From positions 434,001-498,000 of the forward strand of contig WTXI01000011.1 in assembly GCA_022376515.1 (NCBI GenBank): 64,000 bases of DNA. The letters run 5' to 3'. The notes under the pieces are model-generated. The model worked only from the letters and a program-made list of their open reading frames with translations, was not told the DNA's origin and did no database searches. This DNA comes from Lactifluus volemus (taxonomy: Eukaryota; Basidiomycota; Agaricomycetes; Russulales; Russulaceae). The translations under genes were made by a program, and so were the position numbers. Shown here in pieces: positions 1 to 10,557 of this stretch (position 1 is its first letter; every line of letters starts with the position of its first letter).

Positions 1-1521
1 GATTTCGGGGTCACGATTGAGGCCCCAAACATTGGCCATCATAATGGAACCCTTGGGGATGAACATGCCCTCATACCAGTCATCCTGAGTCGAAAGATGT
101 GGCAGACCAAGAGGAACCATAGGTCGCCACCGAAAGGCCTCTTTGACCATGGCACAAATGTAGGGCAGGTTCTGGGAATCCAGAAAAGTTGGAATACGCT
201 CCCTTCCGACAACAGAGTCAAGTTCTTCCTGAGCACGCTTCTGTGTCTCTGGATATGTAACCATCGCGAGCATCCACCAAGCCAAGACTCCTGATATTGT
301 GTCCGCCCCTGTCGCGCTAACTGGTATGAGCACAATAAGGTGGGATGTTAGGTGTGTGTACGTACTACATAATTCCTGCAAGCCAAGCATTTTCGCGAAG
401 AGACAACCCATACCTATCTGCGTCCTTAATCAAAGTCCCCACAAGACTAGGGCTGTATATGCCTTTTGACTAGAGCACTATAAGGAAATTTTAGTCACGG
501 ACCGGGAATGCGAAACTGACCAGCTTCTGATGCACGTCATTGAAGAGTTTCTCAAACATGACCGAATCTCTCTCGTGACAATACTCGGCATCACGCTTCC
601 ATTTGGCGAATCTGCGAGATTGTCACGATTGGTTCAAAGTATATTCTTTCTCGCGCACACCTGCTGGGAATGTACATCATCCAAGGAAAGAACTCCACAA
701 GATGAGCACCAGGAAGAGCTGCTCGTGCCAGACGTTCAACAAAATCGTTCGCAGTCTTGATGCTCGGATCTATTTCAGAGGTGATAGGCGGAGTTCCATA
801 TGCAATAGACATGATCATGGATGCGGTGCTTCGGCGAAGGTGATTGTCCCACGTTGCAGGTTGCGTCAGGAGGCATTTGGCAAGCAGGACTGCTTCATTA
901 AGCTGTGGGGCTTCGAATTCGACAACGGATTTGCTAAGGCCCTCATGGGCAGCCTTGCGCATTTTGCGCCATCTGAACGGCCATCAGGACGAGAAATGTA
1001 AGGGACACAATTAGGCGGACAGTGTGCCGTAATTCTGGAACACCATGGCTAAGCCACCGCAGAGAATTTGAGCAGCAACAATATTTCGGGGACGATCAGA
1101 GTAGATTCCAGCACGACGGTCAAGTAAATCTGCTGCGACCTTCTGAGTATTGAGGACGATTATAGGTTGACCGGCTGCATTGAGGTAGAAAATGTCGCCT
1201 GAGGGGTATCAGAAAGTATGATGAGAAACCCGACAGTAACGGACCGAATTCTCGCTTCCACCTCATGAAATTGAGCCACTGCTTGCTTCGTATTTCTAAG
1301 ACGTTTCCTATAAGAGGAAAACCTGTTGGACCAGGTGGGAGTTTCCGCCATGGGCTCTGGAAGTAACGTATAGTCAGAAAAATCACAAGGCCGATTGCGA
1401 TACCAGACACAAGGCTCTGGTGCTGCTGCACCGTGTGGAAGAGAACATCCAACGCGGGCATGCTTGGTGGGAGGAAGATCGAGTTTGCGTCCATCACGAT
1501 ACAGGCATCGGCAAACCCCAA
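1..1521 (-). CDS. Cytochrome P450 (P450-A), 3' part outside the window
   Basis: Heme monooxygenase of the basidiomycete sesquiterpenoid-tailoring type, expected to be ER-anchored. From the N terminus: a membrane anchor (LVSGIAIGLVIFL), the proline hinge KLPPGPTGFPLIGN, the helix C region WRKMRKAAHEGL, an I-helix ATGADT, and the K-helix ExxR (EAFR) just before the left edge. The heme-binding cysteine loop would lie beyond base 1. Exons visible by eye include 1245-1521, 1021-1198 and ~640-972, separated by introns of about 46-48 bp. The start may be 1521 or the in-frame ATG at 1494. The junction just before the I-helix (around 305-355) did not resolve cleanly in frame, so a lesion there is possible. 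It is divergent from the FAD oxidase and part of the terpenoid cluster. Substrate unknown. Confidence 0.88.
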
Positions 1522-1973
1522 ATTTCATATCATCCTTACCACGCTCCTAATACCCGCCCATGTTAATTGCGCAGTTCAAATTTAAGTCAAGAATCAAGAT
1601 AGGGGGTTTAGCTAGTTTTACCCCAGATGTTCTATCTCCTGGGTGTTCGAGTTGAACTGTTAAAAACAACGACGAAGTGTGGAGGCCAGGAGATAGATAA
1701 AACATCTGGTTGTAGGTCATTCACATTGGGAGACGCAAAGTCACATGACGGATGGATCCACCTGTTTTTCACAGTCCGATTTGAACTCCTTGGACGAAGG
1801 CCAGATCATGATCGATCAGATCTGGAAAGTGGGAACGACTTAAGTCACGTGCATAGAAGTGTTTGCCCTTGTCTCGAACGAAAGAAGGGTAGAAGACAAT
1901 AGACCTATTGTGCTTATTAGCTTCCTCTGGTCCCATCAACAAGTCTGAAGCTCCCACCACTTCAAAGTACATC
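1522..1973. promoter_or_regulatory. Divergent intergenic region between P450-A and the FAD oxidase
   Basis: This 450 bp stretch separates two divergently transcribed cluster genes and should hold both promoters. It contains an imperfect inverted repeat: CCAGATGTTCTATCTCCTGG at 1625-1644 against the complementary run at 1686-1709 (CCAGGAGATAGATAAAACAT and on). No convincing TATA box was identified. Inference only: a shared regulatory site or the remnant of a small foldback element. Confidence 0.4.
1625..1709. repeat. Inverted repeat in the divergent promoter
   Basis: Two ~20-24 bp arms (1625-1644 and 1686-1709) are nearly reverse complements, with a 41 bp spacer. The right arm has a few extra A residues. 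It could form a cruciform or a palindromic protein-binding site. Confidence 0.6.
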
Positions 1974-3738
1974 ATGTCTGGCCCACCCGAGTCTTTCACT
2001 GGCGATTGGGTTACTCCCGACCATCCCCAGTACGCCGAAGCCGTAGCCCGGTGGGCTACTAATGCGGAACGCCGTGCTAAGGCCGTCGCATTCGTCAAAA
2101 GCCCCCAAGACGTTGCGACTGTCTTGAGATACGCAACTCAGTCCAAATTGCCGATCGCGGTCCGCGGAGGTGGACACAGCACGTCTGGTGCCTCTTCGAT
2201 CGAGAATGGGATAGTTGTCGATCTCTCTCGTTACTTATCAGGTGCGAGGGTAGATCCGGTCGCAAAGTTGGCATATGTAGGTGGCGGGGCAATTTGGGGG
2301 ACGGTCGACAAGGCTGCCATAGAACATGGCTAGCTACAGTTGCGGGTACCGTAAATCATGTAAGTAACCTCAAGTTGCGCGATATTCAATCTGTTATTGA
2401 CGTACGCAACGCGAAGACTGGTGTTGGAGGGTGTGTACTTCATCGCATGCCCTGACTCAGGCCGTTTATAGCATTGATATTAGCCTTCTCCTCGGTGGAG
2501 GATACGGTTTCTTGACTGGCGAGCACGGGCTTGCTCTAGATAATCTCATGCAAGTACGTCTCAAGAGACATCCTCCGTTTATTGCCTCACCTGCACGTAG
2601 GCCACCGTAGTGACAGCTCGCGGAGAGATCCTGACTGCTAGTGCTGAGCAAAACTCGGACTTATTCTGGGGAATCCGCGGCGCAGGGTGTAACTTTGGTG
2701 TCGTGACTGAGTTCGTCCTTCGGCTTCATCCGCAGAGGCGTACCGTTTTTGCCGGAATCTTGGCGTTCCCTCTGCCATGATTCATGGGGCAGTGTCAGTG
2801 GTGCCAAGTTGTGGGAGACTGGCCTATCCGAAAAGGAAACCATCTTCTACGCCCAAACCACGGATCCCGCGGGAAATGTGCGCGTGTTTTACTTGGAATC
2901 TTGAGTCCCTCGTTCCTTGACATCGAACCGTGACAGGCTCTGGCTCTATTCGTCCTTTTCTATAATGGTTCTGAACAAGAAGGCCGAGCTCATTTCAAAC
3001 CTCTTCTTGATATTGGTGAGCTCACATAATGTTTCGGCTAGCTGGTCACGAATGAGATGTCGTGACAGGTCCCGTCATGGATACTTGCAAAGAGATTCCA
3101 TACGAGGAACTTAACTCTATCCAAGTGAGCACTTGCATTTGGCTATCGTGCTGTAAAGTCATTATATCCCTAGAATCCAACGTTGGCCATGGTCATAACT
3201 ATTACATGAAAGGGGTCTTCGCCAGTGGACCCGAAGCGGATGTAGTGAAGAAGTTGGTGTCCCGCATCCCCGAATTGTCGAAGCAAAGTGGGGTGAAACT
3301 TAACGTCCTATACGAGCTAGTCTCTACCAATAAGGTACTCTCCGTACCGAATCACGCCACTGCACATATCAGAGGATCCCGTATCAGTATTCTCATTGTT
3401 GCCTCATGGGATGACAAAGCCACGGACAAACTCGATGCTGTTCGCAGCGCCGCAATTGAACTTCGTGACATCATCCTTCAGGGGGAAAGAATTATTCCAG
3501 AATCACAGAATACAGGGTACGGGAATTATGGTAAGTGACAGCAGCAGGTAGTAGAGTCCCTGCTCACGTGTCCATGTCAGCCTCTGAGGAAATAGTGTCG
3601 GCAGCTCCGAAGAGCCCTACTAGTAGCAATGGGGCAGAGGCGCTTTTTGGAGAGAATTACGCCAGGCTACAGAGACTCAAAAAGGAACATGACCCGGACC
3701 TCATGTTTTTCAAGTGGTGCCCCATCATCCCGGCGTGA
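1974..3738 (+). pseudogene. FAD-linked oxidase, berberine-bridge-enzyme type, with two apparent frameshifts
   Basis: Family role: covalent flavoenzyme oxidising alcohols or allylic positions in secondary metabolism. The FAD-binding PCMH domain is clear: VRGGGHSTSGASS carries the His expected to bind FAD, followed by a GVGG / LLLGGGYGFL block and [20 protein letters not shown]. The C-terminal BBE segment is YARLQRLKKEHDPDLMFFKW, ending at 3738. The start ATG at 1974 gives MSGPPESF. Introns inferred at about 2359-2417, 2878-2934 and 3016-3068, plus others. Two reading-frame breaks are not explained by introns: around 2330, where the conserved EHGLAT run needs one extra base, and between 2778 and 2811, where the frame changes after [10 protein letters not shown] and resumes at KLWETG. 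It is either a decaying gene or a functional gene carrying sequence errors. It sits in the terpenoid cluster as a candidate tailoring oxidase. Confidence 0.8.
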
Positions 3739-5808
3739 AGTTGAGGGTATGAGTTCAGAGTTCGGGTTGAAGTCACGGTGTAGTAATGTGACAGTACGCA
3801 TTTGTGATGACTTTCGTCGAGTGTACGAGGAAGAATGAACGCCATATTCTTTCTACTATGTGTGATGATGACGGCCTGCTCGGAGGTCTACCCTGTTCCG
3901 GCCCCCTTAAAGCCAAAGAAGGTTTCTCGTCCTCATGCGATGGTTACCCCTGTATCAAACATTGCAGTCATCGCAAACGGGATAACATGGAGGCTTTTCC
4001 GTGCAATGTCACTTCAGCCATGACCTCCTTTTTCCATAATCCGCACCATTATCAACAAGAGAATCGACAAGAACTTGAATGAGGAAAGCGATCAATGCAG
4101 ATGACAGATCAGAACTCCGAGTCGGAGAGCATGACTGACGTTCGAGTAGAATCATATCCCAGTGTTGTACGCAATAGGTCATTATGCGGCACGTGATCAT
4201 GATTTAAATTAAGAGTCATTGGTAGCAGCAACAGATGCACGTTGCGCAGCAGGAACGCGGTAGGTGGTGGGAACATGAGTCTCCGAGTGTGAGACCAAGA
4301 TCAGAAATGCGAGACCGAAAGCTATGGAATATTTTGAAAGGAATATTGACGCGGAGCACCCTCAGTAGCAGAGATAGGGTGGTGAAGAAAAGTAGGTGTG
4401 CCACCTCGTTGCACAGGTGACACTTATTCCCGAGGGGCAGAGCGATCATGGCCGGAATGGCGTTGCATCATATGCGACAGAGTGAGGCATGTAGCCGGGA
4501 GTCCAGGAGTTCTGACGAGATACTGAATGAGGTGGGAAAAAGGGAAGCACAATGGGATGGAACGAGGCAAACCGTGACGAGAAGGACTCGGAAGAGTGTG
4601 CCGTTATTGTATGATCAGCGCTGCTACAGTGCCTCAAACCAGGCCCGGGCGGCACTTAAAATGTCACAGTCCCTATGAAAGTGTGGGCAGGGGGTGCCAG
4701 TGCCACCCAAAAGTTGTCCCTGGTTCGAAGGACCACTGGTAGGAGCTTTCATTGTAGCAGGGCTTGCAAATGGCCTGGGTGCAACCAACAAGGGCATGGA
4801 CTGCACCTCTACTTCAAGCGCATGGGCAGTGGCCACTGTCATCCCATCTCATCTCATCTCATATGACCATCGCCACGTGTCATTGTACCGTGACAGTTGG
4901 AATGCACTTACGTTGGCAAGACGTCTCCAGTACTGTACTAGAAAACCGTGACCTTGCGCGTGAAGGACAATCGTGCCATGAGCCCACTTCAGTTAAACCC
5001 GGAGCTCGGGATAAAATAGCTATTTTTGTCACTTCTGGCCCAACTTGCCAGTAATATCCATAAAGGTAAGTCTCGCCCCGTCCATCGTTTCACAGAAGTC
5101 GCAGCAGAGCGACAATCGCATTACGTGTTAAGAAAGATAGACAGAACGTGCTAGGCACTGTCAACACGACATCGGGGCGAATTTCATTTCTGACATAGAT
5201 GCTCCGTAGCCAGTGTCGCCTTTTTCTCGAAAAAACAATACAAGATCGCCAAGGCTAGCTTAACACTGCCTATCATGACACAGCAATGACGCGAGTCGAT
5301 AGACACTTTACTAGTTTTGGCTAAATTTTGAATTTACACCAGGGCACACATATCATTCCACGCCCCCGGTCTTGACAACTCGGAATGTCAAAGTTAGGGG
5401 TGCGCAATTCCTTTTCGCTTCCACCCGCTACTATAAATCCACCCTCTGCGGTCTCGGACGCGAACTACAATTGGGCCCGGGTTCGGTCACACCAGTCAGT
5501 TTGTTGGCCTACTTGGGACTCGGCTCCGACTAACAAAACATCCTCCAAGTAAGAGCATTAATAGATCGTTATTGTGAGGAAATAACAACATGTGACTGGA
5601 TTCGAATGTTGATTGTACAGGGTGACATCTACATTTAGACTAGTACATCTTTCTCCATCGGCATTGGCAGCTGCTGAGTTCGTATGATACCCGATTTCAG
5701 AGATAAACCGTGGTTTCTTCCGCGCAATCCCAGCTTCCTTGCCATTCTTCGCCCCTAAATACCCAGCTGCCAGGTAGCGGTAGCTGAGTTACCACCAACT
5801 CCTCACAT
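3739..5808. other. 2 kb intergenic region without a supported gene
   Basis: Only short, overlapping reading frames without recognisable domains. Contains a small CATCT/CATCTCAT microrepeat near 4848-4866, a TGCCAGTGCCA motif at 4695-4705 (see the CTGCCACTGGCA motif further on) and a TATA-like TATAAAT at 5432-5438. Probably a long 5' region for P450-B, possibly with a leader intron after ~5548. That is inference. Confidence 0.5.
5432..5438 (+). promoter_or_regulatory. Candidate TATA box upstream of P450-B
   Basis: TATAAAT in the context CTACTATAAATCC. It lies ~370 bp before the P450-B ATG, which would require a long or spliced leader. Confidence 0.3.
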
Positions 5809-7826
5809 ATGGATACCATTCTTGTCTTTGTCTGTCTCGCATTTCTGATCGTCGCTGTGTTATGGATCAAGCGACCAGCGTTACCTCTTCCACCGAATCC
5901 TAAGGCGGTCCCAATCCTTGGGAATTTGCTCGATCTCGCGAGCGGTGAGGTGTACGTAAAAGCTCGAGATTGGTCTCGGCAGCTTGGTACGCACTCCTCT
6001 TGGCCGCGCTTGTCCTCCACGTTTAGCTGTTTATCCGTCTCATGTGTAGGGGACGACATTATCTCTCTTAATGTTTTAGGCAGTACCATGATTATCCTCA
6101 ATTCAGCCAATGCCGTATCGGACATTTTCGACAAGAGGGGCTCCAATTACTCGGATCGCCCCGAGCTGCCAATGATTGTAGATTTGTGCGCTATCACTTA
6201 TGTTTCTCAAATGCGCTTCTCACATCTATCTAGAATGGGCTGGGACTGGACATTCGCGCTTATGCGTTACGGTCCCCGCTGGAAGGAGCACCGTCGCGTC
6301 TTTCACAGTCATTTCAATCATAGTGTGGTGGAGCATCAAGAGATACAGCTGGAAATATCCAGAGAGCTACTGACTTTGTTGCTCAAGTCGCCAGAGCAGT
6401 ATCTCGAACATATGAGACAGTATGTTCATGTCACTGCTTTACACTTAGTTTCTCAACCTTCCCTAGCTATACTGCCCATGTCATCATGAAGCGAGTGTAA
6501 GGCTTTGACCGTCACTCTTTCCTTTCCGGACTAAGCACTTGACCAGTTACGGTCATACGGTTGTCGATAGTAACGACCCATATGTGCGCCTTGTGGACGA
6601 GGCATCAAGAAGTACCTCAGAAGCAGCCGTCCCTGGGGCCTTTCTAGTCGACCTTTTCCCGAGTCGTACGATTCTCCCCTTCTTGGAAGTCAGTTTGACC
6701 CTAAAGTCTCAATGTTTCCCCAGTTAAGTACGTTCCCGAGTGGATGCCTGGTGCCGGATTCAAGAAGAAAGCCAAGGAATGGCGGAAACTGTCCCAGGCA
6801 ATGATCAATGTCCCATATGACATGGTCAAGGAGAAGTTTGTGAGTAAACGGATATGCCTTTCATATCATTTATGGGAAAGCTCAATTGACCGCTAGAACA
6901 ATGGTTCCGCTGTGCCTTGTTTCGTCTCTACCTGCTTGGAACAAAATGCTGCGAGCACCGCTGAGGGGAAAGGGGATGTCCTTACAGAAGAACTGATCAA
7001 GGACTCTGCAGCAGTCGCCTATGCGGCCGGCGCCGACACTAGCGTATCCACTTGACCACCTTCATTTTGGCAATGACTTTGCATCCAGAGGCCCAGAAGC
7101 GCGCACAAGCCGAACTTGATACGGTCCTGGGTGATCGCCTTCCCACGTTCTCTGATAGAGACAATCTCCCGTTTGTTACTGCTATCATGAAAGAGGTTCT
7201 CCGGTGGATTCCCGTTCTACCTCTGGCCGTGCCCCATAGGGCAATAAACTCAGATCAGTATAAAGGATATTATATTCCCGCCGGAGCGTCTGTCCTCGGG
7301 AACACCTGGTAAGAAACCATTTGTTGCTGAAGCATATTCTTGGTCTTCACGTTCACCCCTAGGGCCATTCTTCACGACGAGGCTGTCTTTGTAGAGCCTG
7401 AGATGTTCAAACCAGAGCGCTTCATCGACAATGATCTACCTGACCCCGCAGACAGTGGGGTCTTTGGATTTGGACGCCGGTTCGTTGTGTACCCCTCATA
7501 CGTATCTAACTTGAACTGATGATTAAAAACCCCTGCCAGTGCCTGTGCAGGGAAAAGTATGGCCCTGGACACTGTTTGGATAGCGATTGCATCCATTTTA
7601 TCCGTATACAACATTTCCAAAGCTGTCGACGATCGCGGAAACGTAATAACCCAGAGGTCAAGCTCAATCCTGGAACCATCTGGCAAGTTGCACTTGTTGT
7701 TCCTGTGTGTAGTAAGATCTCATGTCTATCGGGGATAGCCACCCTGCGCCGTTCAAATGTCGTATCGAGCCAAGATCCCGGGTTGCCTTGACGCTTGTCC
7801 AACACGCTGGGTTGCAGGCTATGTGA
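5809..7826 (+). pseudogene. Cytochrome P450 (P450-B) with two apparent frameshifts
   Basis: All P450 landmarks are present: N-terminal anchor, hinge RPALPLPPNPKAVPILGN, helix C WKEHRRVFHSHF, I-helix AAGADTSVS, K-helix EVLR, PERF motif (FKPERFI) and heme loop FGFGRRVCAGK. The C terminus SHPAPFKC-type (here CHPAPFKC) is reached through an apparent GC-AG intron at 7683-7738, and the reading ends at TGA 7824-7826. Several ~50 bp GT-AG introns interrupt the gene. Two single-base losses are needed to keep frame: near 7049-7052, just after the I-helix (SVS then LTTFILAM), and near 7647-7653 (VIT then PEVKLNPG, where one C of a C-run seems missing). It lies directly upstream of the terpene synthase on the same strand, so it is a likely terpene oxidase if the breaks are sequencing errors. 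Confidence 0.82.
7683..7738 (+). other. GC-AG intron in P450-B
   Basis: Donor GCAAGT and acceptor GGATAG. Removing these 56 bases joins the NPGTI segment to HPAPFKCRIEPRS in frame, giving the usual P450 C terminus. No GT donor gives the same result. Confidence 0.6.
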
Positions 7827-8531
7827 TGATTATTACTACTATGTGATCAACTCCGTGCAGCTCGTTGATGAACCCGGCGATTTGGTTACACGTCAAATGA
7901 CACGGGGGTGTAGTATGAAAAACGATGTATGGGAGTGTTTTCAGTACGGTGTCGTACCATAGCTTCATGAGAAGTCCAGAAACGTATTAGGGATGTAGTG
8001 GAGATCGCACAAAGTCACTCAAGAACTGGAGGGAAGGATTAGACGCCAAAGGCGTTACTGAGATATGAAAGCGGGACCTTCAGTTTGCCGAAGCTCAGGC
8101 TATCCTAGATATGGCGAAATCTTGCCATTTGATTAAGCAAGCAAAAAATCCACCTGCCACTGGCAAGTCGACCAGCCACTGACATGAAGCAGCGGAAGGT
8201 GCATGTGCCTATCCGATTAAGCTTTGAGCCGGAGGGGGGAAGGAACCTTATGTGCTACTAGTCTATAAGAAGAACATCAAGTAAACTTCCGAAAGGCCAT
8301 CCGGAATTCGGAATTTCTCACAGAACAAGCGCCATTGCAGGCAGGCATGATCTACGGAGCTCCTCAGTTGGTATTTTCTCAACCGAACCGATATCGAGCG
8401 TTTGGGCGGTTGCCTCTTTGAAGACCTTGATTCGTAGATAAAACTAGATCAAGACATGCCAACCAGCGTGCCTCACCCCCGGACTGACCGCCCACCAATT
8501 TCTTGCTGGACTTGATCCGAGAAGATCTATC
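7827..8531. promoter_or_regulatory. Upstream region of the terpene synthase
   Basis: 705 bp without a gene. It includes the near-palindrome CTGCCACTGGCA at 8154-8165 and a weak TATA-like CTATAAG near 8263. It presumably carries the synthase promoter. Confidence 0.45.
8154..8165. promoter_or_regulatory. Near-palindromic CTGCCACTGGCA motif
   Basis: A 12-base element with inverted halves TGCCA/TGGCA. It recurs as CTGCCACTGGCAG at 10407-10419 and in related forms at 10249-10261, 10425-10433, 10024-10033 and 4695-4705, all in intergenic DNA of the cluster. Candidate site for a cluster regulator (inference). Confidence 0.35.
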
Positions 8532-9785
8532 ATGTCAAACCGATACTACATCCCAAATAACTTGGACAACTGGAAATGGCCCCGTCACCTCAACCCTCAT
8601 TACCCGGAGGTCAAGGCAGCATCCGCAGCATGGGCGAGAAGTTTTGGCGCATTCACTCCTAAAGCGCAAGAAGCCTACGATCGTTGCGACTTTAGTAAGT
8701 TTAACCATGTCTTGTACAAGCTGACTCTATCACTCACCCTTGCTAGACCTCCTCGCGTCCCTTGCGTATCCATTGCATAACAAGGGTGAGCATCCATCGA
8801 GGCCGTGAATCGTCACTGCTCATTTTTGACTCGAAGAACGCATGCGCACCGGCTGCGACCTTATGAACATGTTCTTCGTCTACGACGAGTACTCGGACGT
8901 CGCACACGAGGATGAAGTCCAGGGCATGGCTGATATTATCATGGACGCTTTGCGCAACCCACACACACCTCGTCCCAAGGGCGAATGGGTAGGTGGCGAA
9001 GTCACCAGACAGTAAGGCGTTCCAAAGACAGAGGGTGACATGCGTTGACGGAGACGTTGACCCAGATTTTGGGAGCGTGCAATCAAAACAGCTAGTCCCC
9101 AGTCACAGAAACGGTTCATTGAGACCTTCTCCACTTACACGCAGGCAGTTGTACAGCAGGCTGCAGACCGTACCCACATGCACGTTCGGAGCATCCAAGA
9201 ATACCTCGAAGTGAGAAGAGACACCATCGGTGCCAAGCCGTCTTTCGCGATCCTCGAATTAGATATGGACCTCCCCGACGAGGCAGTTCACCATCCGGTT
9301 ATCGAGGAACTATCGATCGTGACTATTGACATGATCTTGCTTGGCAACGTAGGTTGTGCCTATTCGGCTGTGTAACAAGACTGACGACTCGATGGGTGAC
9401 ATAGGATATCGCTTCATACAACCTAGAGCAGGCGCGCGGCGACGACAACCACAATATTATAACCATCGTTATGCACCATAACAAGACCGACATCCAAGGC
9501 GCCATGGACTGGGTCTCTAAATACCACAAGGAGCTCGAGGCGAAATTTATGGACCTCTACGAGAACAAAATTCCGAAATTCGGGGAGCCAGTAGACACAG
9601 AACTAGCGCGATACGTCGATGGTCTCGGAAACTGGGTCCGGGCAAGTGATCAATGGGGCTTCGAAAGCGAGCGATACTTCGGGAAGAAGGCCCCTGAAAT
9701 CCAGAAGACACGTTGGGTGACTTTGCTGCCAAAGGAGCGTTCAGATGAGATCGGCCCTCAGCTCGTTGACGGGTCTATGTTGTAA
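8532..9785 (+). CDS. Class I sesquiterpene synthase
   Basis: Predicted to cyclise farnesyl diphosphate by metal-dependent ionisation. Five exons keep frame throughout: 8532-8694, 8747-8785, 8837-9011, 9066-9348 and 9405-9785. The aspartate-rich motif is DEYSD in FFVYDEYSD. The NSE-type metal site is [19 protein letters not shown]. The C-terminal [10 protein letters not shown] supplies the Arg-Tyr pair that contacts diphosphate. No transmembrane or targeting segment, so cytosolic. Overall sequence character matches the basidiomycete synthase clade that includes delta-6-protoilludene synthases (family knowledge), but the product cannot be read from sequence. It is flanked by P450-B and P450-C on the same strand and is the core gene of the cluster. 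No lesion seen. Confidence 0.93.
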
Positions 9786-10557
9786 AGTAGGAAGTCTTCA
9801 TATCTAAACCCCTATGGTGTTATTGGTTTAGGTGACAGGCGGGTGGTGTATGCCAAGAATAGATAGCAAATGTCACGGTTATGTCCATGTAAAATATGTT
9901 GCTGCTATTCCTTGTGCTGAAATCAGCAGAAGCCACAAATGCGAATGTTATCCCCAGTAGTGACTCTCAAGATGATAAGGGTGAAAACAAAAAGGCGGTT
10001 TTAAGTGGCCGGGCAGTTGAGTGGCACTGGCAGGTACGGCGGATTGACCTACTTCGAGCCTTTGATGGCCTATGCTAGGTGTACGGGTACTGCTGTACCT
10101 GGTTAATCGGCCGATACGTGTTTCAGGAAATTTTAGTTATCGCCACTCCGTTGAACCTTGTACCACCTCGTGGGGGTGGAGGAATTGTTGATTACCCGGG
10201 AGGTCCCGGCCCGAAACTGGCGGACGCCTCAGGCACCTTTGGCCGCGCCTGCCAGTGCCAGTTGGGTAATAGATCTCCTTCCTCTGCTAGGCTTGTGTGT
10301 GCCCCAGCTCCCGAAATGCACTTCGTATAAGATCCCAAACCGTGACGTGCGTAGTGAACATGCAGCGACGTTCTCAAATGGCAGCCACTAGACATGATTG
10401 CGCTCACTGCCACTGGCAGCAAGACTGGCAGTGACACCGGCCGTCTCCGAGTCCGCAAGCGAACGAAATACCAGAACTGGCTAGAGAGGTGGTTGAACTG
10501 CGTCCCACATTTTTAAGGCATTACCATTGGGTGGTCCCGAGTCATCGTCTCTTGGCC
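9786..10557. promoter_or_regulatory. Intergenic region upstream of P450-C with repeated CTGCCACTGGCA-type motifs
   Basis: About 770 bp without a gene. It holds the densest set of the cluster motif: GCACTGGCAGG 10024-10033, CTGCCAGTGCCAG 10249-10261, the palindrome CTGCCACTGGCAG 10407-10419 and CTGGCAGTG 10425-10433. Confidence 0.4.
10407..10433. promoter_or_regulatory. Perfect CTGCCACTGGCAG palindrome plus half site
   Basis: Six-base inverted arms around one central base (10407-10419), followed six bases later by CTGGCAGTG. About 125-150 bp upstream of the P450-C start. Confidence 0.4.

Noticed and set aside
4694..4866. Possible tRNA or short gene around GGTTCGAAGGACC and the frame containing GATNKGMDC
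   Set aside because: The B-box-like word is present, but no matching A box, acceptor stem or anticodon arm could be paired. The frame has no recognised domain.
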